The translations under genes were made by a program, and so were the position numbers. From Paraburkholderia sp. BL21I4N1 (GTDB lineage Bacteria > Pseudomonadota > Gammaproteobacteria > Burkholderiales > Burkholderiaceae): DNA of 64,000 nt. Location: assembly GCF_002973525.1 (NCBI RefSeq), contig NZ_PVEN01000002.1:310001-374000 (forward strand), in the 5' to 3' direction. Positions 1 through 8,839 of the stretch are shown one piece after another; the stretch's first letter is position 1; every line of letters begins with the position of its first letter. The notes below the pieces were generated by a model that had not been told where the DNA came from, made no database searches, and saw only the letters and a list, made by a program, of their open reading frames with translations.

Positions 1-1
1 G

Positions 2-709
2 GTGATCGCCGGGCAGAAGATCGCGGCCTGCATGGTGATGCCGAACTTCCAGAATCCGCTCGGTTTCCAGATGCCCGACGCGCGCAAGCAGCAACTCGTC
101 GAACTGCTCGGCGCGCATGAAATTCCGGTGATCGAGAATGACGTCTATCAGGAACTGTATTTCGGCGACACGCGGCCTTCGACGCTGAAGAGCTTCGACA
201 CGCGCGGACTGGTGCTGCATTGCGCGTCGTTTTCGAAGAGCCTGACCGCGTCTTACCGGATCGGCTGGGCGCTGCCGGGACGGTATCGCGCGCAGGTCGA
301 GAAACTGAAGTTTCTCAACACGCTGACCACGCCCTCGGTGCCGCAGGTCGCCGTCGCGGATTATTTGCGGCACGACGGCTACGATCGGCATTTGCGGCAC
401 GTCCGCAAGGTTTACCGACAGCAGGCGCGCATCATGACGGCGCTGGTGCAGCGGTTTTTTCCGGCCGGCACGCGGATGTCGACGCCGCAGGGCGGCTACG
501 TGCTGTGGGTGGAATTGCCCGAGCGGGTCGACTCGATGCGGCTCTACCAGGCCGCGCTCGCGCGCAGCATCACGGTAGGGCCGGGGATGATGTTTTCGAC
601 ACGCAACGACTTCCGGCATTTCATCCGGCTGAACTACAGCTATCCGTGGACGCCGCAGACCGAAGCGGCGTTGAAGACCCTCGGCGAACTGGTCACGCAG
701 ATGGCGTGA
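2..709 (+). CDS. MocR/GntR-type regulator, C-terminal aminotransferase-like part (5' truncated)
   Basis: This is the last 235 or so residues of a fold-type I PLP-dependent aminotransferase domain; the gene begins before the window. The lysine region 'SFSKSLTASYRIGW' matches the PLP-lysine loop of MocR-type regulators, and 'PNFQNPLGFQMP' is the usual asparagine-containing substrate loop. MocR proteins fuse an N-terminal GntR winged helix to this domain and use it as an effector sensor, not usually as an enzyme. The winged helix cannot be seen here, so a free-standing aminotransferase is the alternative. The reading frame is open from base 2 and ends at TGA 707-709. Confidence 0.75.
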   Translation: MIAGQKIAACMVMPNFQNPLGFQMPDARKQQLVELLGAHEIPVIENDVYQELYFGDTRPSTLKSFDTRGLVLHCASFSKSLTASYRIGWALPGRYRAQVEKLKFLNTLTTPSVPQVAVADYLRHDGYDRHLRHVRKVYRQQARIMTALVQRFFPAGTRMSTPQGGYVLWVELPERVDSMRLYQAALARSITVGPGMMFSTRNDFRHFIRLNYSYPWTPQTEAALKTLGELVTQMA

Positions 710-769
710 GTCCGCGGAGCGGGTTTGGACGACATTGATGGGTTAGGCGCAGAGACTGGGAGACAAACC

Positions 770-1054
770 ATGCAAGACGACGAGATCGATCCCGTATTGG
801 TGGCCGTGCTTGCGCAGTTGTGGCGGGCGCATCGCGAAACGCCGGGCGGCGCGTGGTCGCTAGCGAAACTGTCGAAGCAGGCCGGTGTGCCGATGAGCGG
901 CCTGCGCCGTCAGCTGACGGCGTTGACCGATGGTGGCCTGGTCGACACCACCTTCAATGAGGAAGGCACGGGCACCGCGCGCCTGAGCGAAGCGGGCGAA
1001 GGGTTGTGCGCGGAGTTGTTCGGCGCGGACGAGGGTCATCAGGCGAAAAACTGA
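770..1054 (+). CDS. Small winged-helix (MarR/ArsR-like) DNA-binding protein
   Basis: A 94-residue protein. Its middle ('[30 protein letters not shown]') reads as a helix-turn-helix followed by a wing, as in MarR- or ArsR-type regulators. The ATG at 770 is preferred over an upstream in-frame TTG at 725 because GGGAG lies at 758-762. It starts 60 bases after the MocR-type gene on the same strand, so the two may be cotranscribed. No metal-binding cysteines are visible, which argues against a metal-sensing ArsR role. Target and ligand are unknown. Confidence 0.65.
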   Translation: MQDDEIDPVLVAVLAQLWRAHRETPGGAWSLAKLSKQAGVPMSGLRRQLTALTDGGLVDTTFNEEGTGTARLSEAGEGLCAELFGADEGHQAKN

Positions 1055-1091
1055 TGCACGCCACGCCCGCAAAAAAATTTTCGCGCTGAAA

Positions 1092-1119
1092 TTGATCTCC
1101 GAATATGGCCCCCTATGCT
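1092..1119 (+). promoter_or_regulatory. Possible sigma-70 promoter of the BMP-family gene
   Basis: TTGATC (1092-1097) and TATGCT (1114-1119) are separated by 16 bases, each matching the consensus at four of six positions. The site lies about 70 bases upstream of the start codon at 1192. This is a pattern match only. Confidence 0.35.
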
Positions 1120-1191
1120 GGAGCCTGGCCTGGCGATGTCGAACCCGGTCAGGCGCTGCGGCGGGCGTCCTTATCCATTTTCGGAGAATCC

Positions 1192-2322
1192 ATGAAAACA
1201 AAGCTGGCGCGAGCACTCCATCAATCATTTGGCATTAGAACCGTGCGTGCCGTGCTGGCCGCGACGCTCACGTTAGGCGCGGCCGGCGCGGCTCATGTCG
1301 CGGTTGCGGCCACCGCGCAGCCGCTCGGCATTGCGTTCGTCTACCTCGGCAATCCGGGCGATGCCGGCTGGACCTACGCGCACGAACAGGGCGTCAAGGA
1401 AGTCGAGGCGAAGTTCGGCGACAAGATCAAGGTGACGCGTGTCGAGAACGTGCCGGAGTCGGCGGACTCGGAGCGCGTGTTTCGCGATCTGGCGTCTAAG
1501 GGCAACCGGATCGTGGTCGGTTCCAGCTTCGGTTTCCAGGACTTCGAACTGAAGGTCGCGAAGGATTTTCCCGACGCCGTGTTCGAACACGCGACCGGCT
1601 ACAAGAAGGCGGCCAACTTCGCCACGTATGACGTGCGCACTTATCAGAGCGCATACCTCGCCGGTCTCGTCGCGGGTTACACGACGAAGTCGAACACGCT
1701 CGGCTTCGTGGGCTCGGTGCCGGTGCCCGAAGTGGTGCGCAACATCAACGCGTTCACGATGGGCGCGCGCTCGGTCAATCCGAAGGCGCGCGTGAAGGTG
1801 GTATGGATCAATAGCTGGTTCGATCCGGGCCGCGAAAAGCAGGCCGCCGAAACGCTGATCGGGCAGGGCGCCGACGTGCTGATTCAGAACACCGATTCGA
1901 CCGCGACCATGCAGACCGCCGAGCAGAAGAAAGTGCATGCGTTCGGCTGGGATTCCGACATGAAGAAGTTCGGACCGAATGCGCAACTCGGCGCGTGCGT
2001 GAGCAACTGGGGCGTGTACTACACGCATCTGGTGGATCAGGTGATGGCGGGCACGTGGAATAACGCGCCGGTCTGGTGGGGGCTGAAAGAGAAAGCAATC
2101 GACCTCGCCGATATCAACACCGACGCCGTCTCGCCGGTCGCGCAAAAGGCCTTGAGCCAGAAGCGCGACGACATCGTCGCGGGTCGCTTCAATCCGTTCG
2201 CCGGGCCGATCATGGATCAATCCGGCGCGGTGAAGGTGGCGGCCGGCAAGTCGCTGAGCGATCCCGAGTTGCTGCGCCTGAACTGGTTCGTGCAAGGGGT
2301 GGACGGGTCGCTGCCTAAGTGA
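1192..2322 (+). CDS. BMP-family ABC transporter periplasmic substrate-binding protein
   Basis: A 376-residue exported protein of the basic membrane protein (Bmp/PnrA) family, which binds purine nucleosides or related ligands for ABC import. The N-terminus has a basic patch, a hydrophobic stretch and an Ala-X-Ala cleavage region near residues 35-40. Family landmarks are 'FVYLGNPGDAGWTYAHEQG' near the mature N-terminus, 'SFGFQD', and 'TYQSAYLAGLVAGY'. The ATG at 1192 is chosen because GGAG lies just upstream; an upstream in-frame ATG at 1105 would hide the signal peptide. The ATPase and permease genes are not adjacent, so this looks like an orphan binding protein. The ligand cannot be read from the sequence. 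Confidence 0.85.
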   Translation: MKTKLARALHQSFGIRTVRAVLAATLTLGAAGAAHVAVAATAQPLGIAFVYLGNPGDAGWTYAHEQGVKEVEAKFGDKIKVTRVENVPESADSERVFRDLASKGNRIVVGSSFGFQDFELKVAKDFPDAVFEHATGYKKAANFATYDVRTYQSAYLAGLVAGYTTKSNTLGFVGSVPVPEVVRNINAFTMGARSVNPKARVKVVWINSWFDPGREKQAAETLIGQGADVLIQNTDSTATMQTAEQKKVHAFGWDSDMKKFGPNAQLGACVSNWGVYYTHLVDQVMAGTWNNAPVWWGLKEKAIDLADINTDAVSPVAQKALSQKRDDIVAGRFNPFAGPIMDQSGAVKVAAGKSLSDPELLRLNWFVQGVDGSLPK

Positions 2323-2333
2323 CTACCGGCCCG

Positions 2334-2351
2334 GCGGCGCTCAGGCGCCGC
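2334..2351. terminator. Short GC hairpin between convergent genes
   Basis: A 7-bp GC stem with a TCAG loop lies in the 30 bases between the convergent stops at 2322 and 2353. No T-run follows on either strand, so terminator function is uncertain. Confidence 0.3.
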
Positions 2352-2352
2352 G

Positions 2353-2976
2353 TCACGGCGCGGCGGCCGCTGCCACCTCCGTCGTTGCGGCGGGTTCGAG
2401 CATCGCGACGCCGCAGAACCAGTCGCCGCCATGCGGCTTGTATTTCCAGCGACTGCCGTTCTCCCTGAGCACGGTGGAACACTGTTCGTTCACCACGATG
2501 CCGGGATTCGCGGCGGTGCATTCGAGCATCGCCGTGGCGGTTCCGGGCGCGGGCGGAAGCGGCGGTGTGTGCTGATTAGTTGAGGCGGTCGCTGCGGCCG
2601 GTGCAGTTTGCATAGCCGACGCAGCCAGCGACGTCAGCGCCGGTTGCGTGCCCGCCTGCAAGCTCGCGTTCAAAACCTGCAGTTCCTCGATACGCGTCGC
2701 GTACCACGTCGAGAGACATGCCGCATCGCGGCAGTTCGCTTCCCGCCACGCCCATTTGCTGTCGCTGTCGTTGAGAAAGGCGCGCCGGTTGACGACTCGC
2801 CGCCGTGCTTTCCAGTAGAGTCGGCCTAGCGTGTCGTCGAGCGTCGACAGCGCGGGGTCGTTGCAAATCATTCGCTCCGTGAGCGAGCGTCCCTTGTTGC
2901 AGTCGAAGCTGGTCGCATGCGCGGACATGCCGACGAGTATCAGCGCGGCGATCAGGCAAGGGCGAAGGGTCTTCAT
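2353..2976 (-). CDS. Secreted DUF1311 / LprI-like N-terminal domain protein
   Basis: A 207-residue protein with a clear signal peptide (hydrophobic 'LIAALILVGMSAHA'). It is followed by a cysteine-rich domain with the DUF1311 (lysozyme inhibitor LprI N-terminal) pattern: Cys, then 'ERMICNDPALSTLDDTLGRLY', a Trp/Arg helix, then 'NCRDAACLSTWYATRIEEL'. A Pro/Ala-rich linker (about residues 110-145) leads to a second short region with three cysteines that I do not recognise. The ATG at 2976 is chosen because it starts the signal peptide; an in-frame ATG at 3006 is the alternative. LprI in mycobacteria inhibits lysozyme, but most DUF1311 proteins are uncharacterised. Confidence 0.75.
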   Translation of the reverse strand: MKTLRPCLIAALILVGMSAHATSFDCNKGRSLTERMICNDPALSTLDDTLGRLYWKARRRVVNRRAFLNDSDSKWAWREANCRDAACLSTWYATRIEELQVLNASLQAGTQPALTSLAASAMQTAPAAATASTNQHTPPLPPAPGTATAMLECTAANPGIVVNEQCSTVLRENGSRWKYKPHGGDWFCGVAMLEPAATTEVAAAAAP

Positions 2977-3283
2977 GGCGGTCCCGGTAGTGCATGGCTT
3001 TTTCATGCCGTCGATGATCGGTCGACTCGACGCAACCCGGACGCCGGAACAACGCGTGAGTTCGGGTGGGTGATTACGAAATCTTGCCGGTCGAGACGAA
3101 TGCGAAGGCCTGAAAGACTTACGGTCAGGCGTTGACGGAAGGCTTTCAGGCATGCGCCGTGCAACACTCGGATTGGCGGAAGGGTTGTGCGGATGCGATG
3201 GTCTTTATCCCCGCGCAGGCCGGCCGGCAGTCGGAACGCGGTGGTTGAGCAAACGGGAAAAACAGCAAGCAACGGGAGACGGA

Positions 3284-4192
3284 ATGAAACAACACCTCGT
3301 TCGACGTTTTCGATGTCTTTATGCCGCGGCCGGTTTGCTCGCTGCGTCCGCGGGGGTTCACGCGCAGTCGCAGGCCTATACGAGCAGCACGGTCAATGTG
3401 CGTGCCGGTCCCGCGTCGGATTACCCGGTCGTCACGCAATTGCCGGGCGGCGTTCCGCTGACCGTGATGGGGTGTCTCAGCAACTATCAGTGGTGTGACG
3501 TCGCCGCGCCGAACCTGCGCGGCTGGGTGTATGCGGGACGTCTGACTTATCCGTACCAGGGCGGCAATGTGCCGGTGATGAACTACGGCACGGTGATCGG
3601 CTTGCCGATCGTGACGTTTTCGATTGGCACTTACTGGAGGAATTATTATCGCGGCCGGCCGTGGTACGGGCAGCAGTCGCGCTGGTCGCATCATCCGCCG
3701 CCGCCTCCGCCGCGACCCGGGGCGGGACGGCCGCCGGGCGGTGGCAGGCCGGGTGGTCCGCCGCCGGGGAATGCGGGTGGTGGCAGGCCGGGTGGTCCGC
3801 CGCCGGGGAATGTGGGGGGTGGCCGGCCGGGCGGTCCGCCGCCGGGGAATGCGGGTGGTGGTCGGCCGGGTGGTCCGCCGCCGGGGAATGCGAGTGGTGG
3901 CAGGCCGGGTGGCCCGCCGCCGGGGAATGCGGGCGGTGGCAGGCCGGGTGGTCCGCCGCCGGGGAATGCGGGCGGTGGCCGGCCGGGTGGTCCGCCGCCG
4001 GGGAATGCGGGTGGTGGCAGGCCGGGTGGTCCACAGCCGGGAAATGGGGGGGCCGGCCGTCCAGGCGGGCCTCAGGGGAATGCGGGTGGCCGTCCTCAAG
4101 GCGGTCCTCCGCAAGGCGGCGGAGGCAGGCCGCAGGGCAGCGGCGGTGGCGGAGGCGGAGGCGGTGGTGGCCGTCCACCCGATCAGCACTGA
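3284..4192 (+). CDS. Exported bacterial SH3-domain protein with Gly/Pro/Arg-rich repeat tail
   Basis: A 302-residue protein. A signal peptide ends near 'GVHAQ'. An SH3b domain follows (about residues 30-85), with the typical 'STVNVRAGPASDYPVVTQLPGG' start and a 'GWVYAGRL' end. A short Tyr/Trp-rich segment ('YWRNYYRGRPWYGQQ') leads into a long disordered tail made of 13-residue repeats (GGRPGGPPPGNAG type) and a poly-Gly end. The ATG at 3284 has GGGAGA just upstream. SH3b domains of this kind often bind peptidoglycan or sit in periplasmic stress proteins. The tail may be an envelope spacer or nucleic-acid-sticky region, which is inference. Confidence 0.75.
   Translation: MKQHLVRRFRCLYAAAGLLAASAGVHAQSQAYTSSTVNVRAGPASDYPVVTQLPGGVPLTVMGCLSNYQWCDVAAPNLRGWVYAGRLTYPYQGGNVPVMNYGTVIGLPIVTFSIGTYWRNYYRGRPWYGQQSRWSHHPPPPPPRPGAGRPPGGGRPGGPPPGNAGGGRPGGPPPGNVGGGRPGGPPPGNAGGGRPGGPPPGNASGGRPGGPPPGNAGGGRPGGPPPGNAGGGRPGGPPPGNAGGGRPGGPQPGNGGAGRPGGPQGNAGGRPQGGPPQGGGGRPQGSGGGGGGGGGGRPPDQH
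3740..4051 (+). repeat. Tandem 39-nt coding repeat, about eight copies
   Basis: Eight head-to-tail 39-nt units encode GGRPGGPPPGNAG with small changes; a degenerate ninth unit runs to about 4090. The period is a multiple of three, so the frame is kept, and the low stop-codon density leaves several other frames open too. Such an array can change copy number by slippage. Confidence 0.9.
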
Positions 4193-4464
4193 ATGCGGGA
4201 GCGGCGCGTACGAGTGGAACACAACCTCTCGGCGCGTTCGCTGAACTGCTTGTACGGCGCCACCTGCGACATCGGTGGCCGCCTGCAAACACTTCGGCCC
4301 ACGCCAGGCGGTACACGCCCGCCCATCACCGATCCATCAGCCATCCGTCAGCCGCCAAATCCCATCGAACATCATGCGTCGCGATTAAATCGCGACAGCC
4401 TCGCGTAAACCCCGGTGCGCCGCGTACACTAAGCTGCCGATGTTGGATTGGGGGGAGCGCACAT

Positions 4465-6822
4465 ATGACTTGTGAAGCGACATCTGGTAGTGCGGCGGAA
4501 ACGACGCCCGAAAACAAGCCTGAGAGCACGCCCGGGACCACGCATTGTCGGCCGCAACTGGCCGAGGAGATGCTGGCCTCGGAGCGCGGCGTATTGCGGC
4601 TGATCGCGCGCAATACGCCGCTGCCCGAGTTGCTCGACGAGGTCTGCCGTCGCGCGGAGACGTTGCTCGGCAGCGGCGCGTCATGCTCGATCCTGCTGCT
4701 GGATCCCGACGGCGTGCATATCAGGGTGGGCGGCGCCCCTTCGCTGCCCGCGCACTACAGCGCCGCGATCGACGGCGCCGAGATCGGTCCGCATATGGGC
4801 TCCTGCGGCACCGCGATGTACGAGGGGCGCCTCGTCGCCGTGGACGATATCGAAACCGATCCGCTGTGGGCGGACTATCGGCATCTGGCGTTGCCGCTCG
4901 GCTTGCGCGCCTGCTGGTCGGTTCCGTTCGACAACGATGCCGGCGTGGTGCTCGGCGCTTTCGCGGTCTATCACCGCAAGTCGCGCCGGCCGACCGCCGA
5001 AGAAGAAACCATACTGCGCGACATCAGCCGCAGCGTCGGTCTGGCCGTTCATCAGGACGCCATGGCGCGGCGTCTCGAACAAAGCGAAGAACATCACCGC
5101 CTGGTGGTCGATCATCTGATCGAAGGGATCGTCGTGCAGTCGCGCGAGGGTGTCGTGCTGGCCTGCAATCCGAGCGCGCAGCGCATGTTGCGCACGACGC
5201 CGCAACTCGTCGGGCGCAGCATTCAGACCGTCATGAAGCGCGCCTATCACGAAGACGGCGCCGTGGTAACCGAGGCCGAGCGTCCAACCGTGCGGGTGCT
5301 CGCCAGCGGCAGGCCGATGCTCGGCGTCACGATCGGTCTGGAACTGGTCGACGGCCATGTCGTCTGGCTCACCGAAAACGTCGTGCCGATCTTCAAGCCG
5401 GGCGAGACCGTGGCGGGCGCGGTGCTCATTTCCTTTACCGACATCGGGCCGGTGCGCGAGGCGCAACGCCAGCTCAAGTTTCTCGCCACCCGCGATTCGC
5501 TGACCGGTCTCTATAACCGCGCCTATCTGACCGAGCGGATGCGCGACCTGTTCAAACCGGGCTCGGCGCCCGGCATGCCGGAACTGGCGAGTGTCGCCGT
5601 GCTGTTCGTCGATCTGGACAGCTTCAAGAAGGTCAACGACACCGCCGGCCACGAAGCCGGCGACGCCTTGCTGTGCAGCGTCGCGGAACGCCTCTCGGCG
5701 TGCATCGGCCGTGACGACACGCTCGCGCGCGTGGGCGGCGACGAGTTCGTGATCGTGGTCAGCGCCTACGACAACTCCGCGCATCTGATCGGCCTCGCGC
5801 GCCGCATTCTCGACATGATCGCGCTGCCGTTCGCGGTGGCGGACACCGAGTACTACCTGGGCGCGTCGATCGGCATCAGCCTGTTTCCCGAAGACGGCCA
5901 GGACGTCGCCACGCTCATGCGCAACGCCGATTCGGCGATGTACCACGCGAAGCAGCGCGGCCGGAACAATTTCCAGTTTTTCACCGCCGAGCTCAATCAG
6001 CATCTGCAACGCCGTTTCATGATCGAGCAGGCGTTGCGGCGCGCGCTCGCCGGCAACGAGCTGAGCCTCGTGTACCAGCCGATCGTCGACAGTCAGGACG
6101 GCCGCACGATCGGCGCGGAAGCCTTGCTGCGCTGGTACAACGGCGAACTGGGCAACGTCTCGCCAGCCGAATTCATTCCGGTCGCGGAAGATTCGGGCCT
6201 GATCGCCGAGATTGGCGAGTGGGTGCTGGCGCGCGCGTGCGAACAGGCCGCGCTGTGGCGGCAGACTTTGGCGCCCGAGTTGATCGTCGCCGTGAACCTG
6301 TCGCCGCGGCAGTTCAACGACGGCCTGCTGGAGCGGATCGAACGCTGTCTCGCGCGCTCCGGTCTCGAACCGGCCGCGCTCGAACTGGAGATCACCGAAC
6401 GCCTGCTGATGCACGACAGCGACGCCGTGCTGCCGATATTGAGCGCGCTGAACGCCATGGGCGTGCGCATTTCCGTCGACGATTTCGGCACCGGCTACTC
6501 GTCGCTGTCCTATCTGAAGCGGTTCCCGTTGCATAACCTGAAAATCGACCGGTCGTTCGTCGCCGGCTTGCCGGATCATCGCGATTCGATTGCGATCACG
6601 CAGGCGGTGGTGGCCATGGCGCATTCGCTCGGCATGAACGTGACCGCCGAAGGCGTCGAGACCGTCGAACAGGCCGCGTTTTTGCGCTCGATCAATTGCG
6701 ACAAGCAGCAGGGCTATCTGTACAGCCGGCCGGTGGGCGCGAGCGCCTATGCCCGCGGGCTGGGCGACGTGCAGCTGGGCATGATCGACGGCGCGGTTCG
6801 GGGCGCGATTCATACCCGTTGA
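4465..6822 (+). CDS. GAF-PAS-GGDEF-EAL cyclic-di-GMP signalling protein
   Basis: A 785-residue soluble protein with a GAF domain (about 30-190), a PAS domain (about 205-325), a diguanylate cyclase domain (about 335-500) and a c-di-GMP phosphodiesterase domain (about 510-765). GGDEF is intact at 424-428. The EAL triplet is intact at 552-554, and the later 'DDFGTGYSSLSYLKRF' and 'KIDRSFV' motifs are present. Both activities are therefore possible. The product-inhibition RxxD site eight residues before GGDEF reads Arg-Asp-Asp-Thr, so feedback inhibition is probably absent. The ATG at 4465 follows a strong GGGGGAG. An open frame extends far upstream through the repeat region but is not coding. 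No transmembrane segment is visible, so the input is cytosolic. Confidence 0.92.
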   Translation: MTCEATSGSAAETTPENKPESTPGTTHCRPQLAEEMLASERGVLRLIARNTPLPELLDEVCRRAETLLGSGASCSILLLDPDGVHIRVGGAPSLPAHYSAAIDGAEIGPHMGSCGTAMYEGRLVAVDDIETDPLWADYRHLALPLGLRACWSVPFDNDAGVVLGAFAVYHRKSRRPTAEEETILRDISRSVGLAVHQDAMARRLEQSEEHHRLVVDHLIEGIVVQSREGVVLACNPSAQRMLRTTPQLVGRSIQTVMKRAYHEDGAVVTEAERPTVRVLASGRPMLGVTIGLELVDGHVVWLTENVVPIFKPGETVAGAVLISFTDIGPVREAQRQLKFLATRDSLTGLYNRAYLTERMRDLFKPGSAPGMPELASVAVLFVDLDSFKKVNDTAGHEAGDALLCSVAERLSACIGRDDTLARVGGDEFVIVVSAYDNSAHLIGLARRILDMIALPFAVADTEYYLGASIGISLFPEDGQDVATLMRNADSAMYHAKQRGRNNFQFFTAELNQHLQRRFMIEQALRRALAGNELSLVYQPIVDSQDGRTIGAEALLRWYNGELGNVSPAEFIPVAEDSGLIAEIGEWVLARACEQAALWRQTLAPELIVAVNLSPRQFNDGLLERIERCLARSGLEPAALELEITERLLMHDSDAVLPILSALNAMGVRISVDDFGTGYSSLSYLKRFPLHNLKIDRSFVAGLPDHRDSIAITQAVVAMAHSLGMNVTAEGVETVEQAAFLRSINCDKQQGYLYSRPVGASAYARGLGDVQLGMIDGAVRGAIHTR

Positions 6823-6979
6823 CGCCGCGTTGACACCGCACTGAGTCCGATTGTTCTGTTTGGCAAACAACTGACTTCGCTTTCCTGGTATTTATCCGGA
6901 GGCGCGGTCTGCCTAGAATTCACCCATCGAAACGTAAATGGTGCAGGCGTCGAAGCGGCGCCGGGCGATGGGAGTTGTC

Positions 6980-7171
6980 ATGCCAGCTGTAATCAGAGAT
7001 CAGCTTTACCGGCCGGCGGTGGTTCTGCCGATGGTCGCGCTCATGCAGGTGATGGTGTCGCAAGACTTCAACCTCGGCCAGGTCGGCTGGGTGGTGGCGG
7101 CGCGCGGCGCGCAGGCCGCGTTGCAACGCTCGCGCCGGCTGATTTGCGCAGCCGCGCATGGCGAGGCTTGA
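6980..7171 (+). CDS. Possible small protein, unknown function
   Basis: A 63-residue frame with ATG at 6980 and GGAG at 6971-6974. It contains a short hydrophobic stretch ('PAVVLPMVALMQVMV') and an Ala/Arg-rich end. A TAGAAT at 6914-6919 could be a -10 box. The 461-base gap between the neighbouring genes holds nothing else recognisable. No family is recognised and the frame could be chance. Confidence 0.3.
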   Translation: MPAVIRDQLYRPAVVLPMVALMQVMVSQDFNLGQVGWVVAARGAQAALQRSRRLICAAAHGEA

Positions 7172-7283
7172 GCGGCGGCGTAAAGTTGTAAGGGCGCAAA
7201 GGAGTCAGGGCACCCAGCACAGGCAACCCGAAGCGCTGAGGGTAAGATGCTACGACCTGCATTCAAGCCCCTGGAGCGTTGCC

Positions 7284-8684
7284 ATGCCACAGCACTTCGA
7301 CGCGGTCGTGATCGGTACGGGACAAGGCGGTTCGCCGCTGGCCGTACGCCTCGGTAAAAGCGGCCGCAAAACGGCGGTGATCGAGCGGGGCGCCTTTGGC
7401 GGAACCTGCGTGAACGTGGGCTGTACGCCGACCAAATCTTATGTGGCCAGCGCCCGCGCGGCGCATGTGGCGCGTCATGCCGCCGAACTGGGCGTGCAGG
7501 TGAGCGGGACGGTCAGCGTCGATCTGGCGGCCGTCAAGGCGCGCAAGGACCGCATCATCGGCCAGTCGCGCGACGGCGTCGAAAAATGGCTGCGCGGCGC
7601 GGACAACGTCACGGTGTTCAAGGGCCACGCGCGTTTTACCGACGCCCATACACTGTCCATCAGCGGGCCGGACGGTGCCGTGACCGACGAAATCAGCGCC
7701 GACGAAATCTTCATCAACACCGGCACACGCGCCGTCGTGCCGCCGCTCGAAGGACTCGAGCGGGTTCGCTACTACACCAACTCCAATCTGCTTGAACTGA
7801 CGGAATTGCCGGCGCATCTGGTGATCGTCGGCGGTAGCTATATCGCGCTCGAATTCGCGCAGATCTTCCGGCGCTTCGGCAGCCAGGTGACGGTGCTCGT
7901 GCGTGGCGAGCGTGTGCTGACGCGCGAGGACGCCGACTTTGCCGAGTCGGTGCGCAAGGTGCTCGCGCGGGAAGGCGTGGAGTTTCGCTTCGGCGTGCAG
8001 CCTTCGCGGGTCGAGCCGCATCCGCATCATGAAAACGACGTGTGTATCGGCTTCGAGCAGAACGTGCCCGCGCTGGAGGCGTCGCATTTGCTGTTCGCGA
8101 CCGGGCGCGAGCCGAATACCGACGACCTGGGCCTTGCCGCCGCGGGCATTGCGGTGGACAGGCACGGCATGATTCCCGTCGACGGACAACTGCGCACCAG
8201 CGTGCCGGGCGTCTGGGCAATCGGCGATGTCAACGGCCGCGGCGCGTTCACCCATACGTCGTATGACGATTTTCAGATCGTCGCGGCCAATGTGATCGAT
8301 GGCGGTTCGCGCAGCGTCGATACCCGCATCATGGCGTATGCGGTGTTCGTCGATCCGCCGCTGGCGCGGGTGGGGATGTCGGAGGCCGAGGTGCGCAAGG
8401 ACGGGCGGGCGGCCTTGATGGCGACCATGCCAATGTCGCGAGTGGGCCGCGCGCGCGAACGCGGCGAGACGGACGGTTTCATGAAGGTGATGGTCGACGC
8501 GCAGAGCAGGCAGATTCTCGGCGCGGCGATCCATGGGATCGAAGGGGACGAGGCGATCCACACGTTTATCGACACCATGACGGCCGGCGCGGCATACCCG
8601 ACGCTGCAGTTCGCGATGCATGTGCATCCGACGGTGAGTGAGCTGGTGCCGACGTTGCTGGACGGGTTGAAAAAAATGGTGTGA
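7284..8684 (+). CDS. FAD-dependent pyridine nucleotide-disulfide oxidoreductase (MerA/Lpd-like)
   Basis: A 466-residue flavoprotein of the class I disulfide oxidoreductase family. The N-terminal FAD motif is 'VVIGTGQGGSPLAVRLGKSG'. The redox pair is in 'GGTCVNVGCTPTK'. The NAD(P) Rossmann motif is 'VIVGGSYIALEFAQIFRRFG', and the dimer-interface end 'HVHPTVSELVPTLLDGL' supplies the catalytic His-Glu. The extra C-terminal cysteine pair and the N-terminal metal-binding domain of true mercuric reductase are missing, and no lipoyl enzyme is nearby. I therefore leave it as an oxidoreductase of unknown substrate. The ATG at 7284 has GGAG at 7272-7275. Confidence 0.88.
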   Translation: MPQHFDAVVIGTGQGGSPLAVRLGKSGRKTAVIERGAFGGTCVNVGCTPTKSYVASARAAHVARHAAELGVQVSGTVSVDLAAVKARKDRIIGQSRDGVEKWLRGADNVTVFKGHARFTDAHTLSISGPDGAVTDEISADEIFINTGTRAVVPPLEGLERVRYYTNSNLLELTELPAHLVIVGGSYIALEFAQIFRRFGSQVTVLVRGERVLTREDADFAESVRKVLAREGVEFRFGVQPSRVEPHPHHENDVCIGFEQNVPALEASHLLFATGREPNTDDLGLAAAGIAVDRHGMIPVDGQLRTSVPGVWAIGDVNGRGAFTHTSYDDFQIVAANVIDGGSRSVDTRIMAYAVFVDPPLARVGMSEAEVRKDGRAALMATMPMSRVGRARERGETDGFMKVMVDAQSRQILGAAIHGIEGDEAIHTFIDTMTAGAAYPTLQFAMHVHPTVSELVPTLLDGLKKMV

Positions 8685-8769
8685 AGGGACGAAGGCGAAC
8701 ACCGACCTGAAACTGGCGCCGCATTCGACAAAGCCTTCCCCCATCGCCGATAATCGCCCTCGGCGCGAG

Positions 8770-8799
8770 CCGCCGGTGCAGGGTTATACACACCGGCGG
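8770..8799 (+). other. Stem-loop between oxidoreductase and TMEM175-like gene
   Basis: CCGCCGGTG (8770-8778) pairs perfectly with CACCGGCGG (8791-8799) around a 12-base loop. No T-run follows. It may be a weak terminator for the upstream gene or an RNA element ahead of the gene at 8840. Confidence 0.35.
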
Positions 8800-8839
8800 T
8801 TGGTGCGCCCAACCGCATTCATCATCAGGAACCCGAGCG

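Noticed and set aside
3740..4051. CRISPR-like array
   Set aside because: Repeats are directly adjacent with no spacers and lie inside a coding frame with a 39-base period.
3661..4464. Large in-frame upstream extension of the GGDEF-EAL gene (open frame 3661-6822)
   Set aside because: The extension runs through the 39-nt repeat in another frame, is compositionally biased, and the ATG at 4465 has a strong ribosome-binding site.
4681..6870. 729-codon frame antisense to the GGDEF-EAL gene
   Set aside because: Shadow of a clear multi-domain gene; product is Arg/Gly/His-rich with no motif.
7284..8684. Mercuric reductase (merA)
   Set aside because: Lacks the N-terminal metal-binding domain and C-terminal cysteine pair, and no mer genes are nearby.
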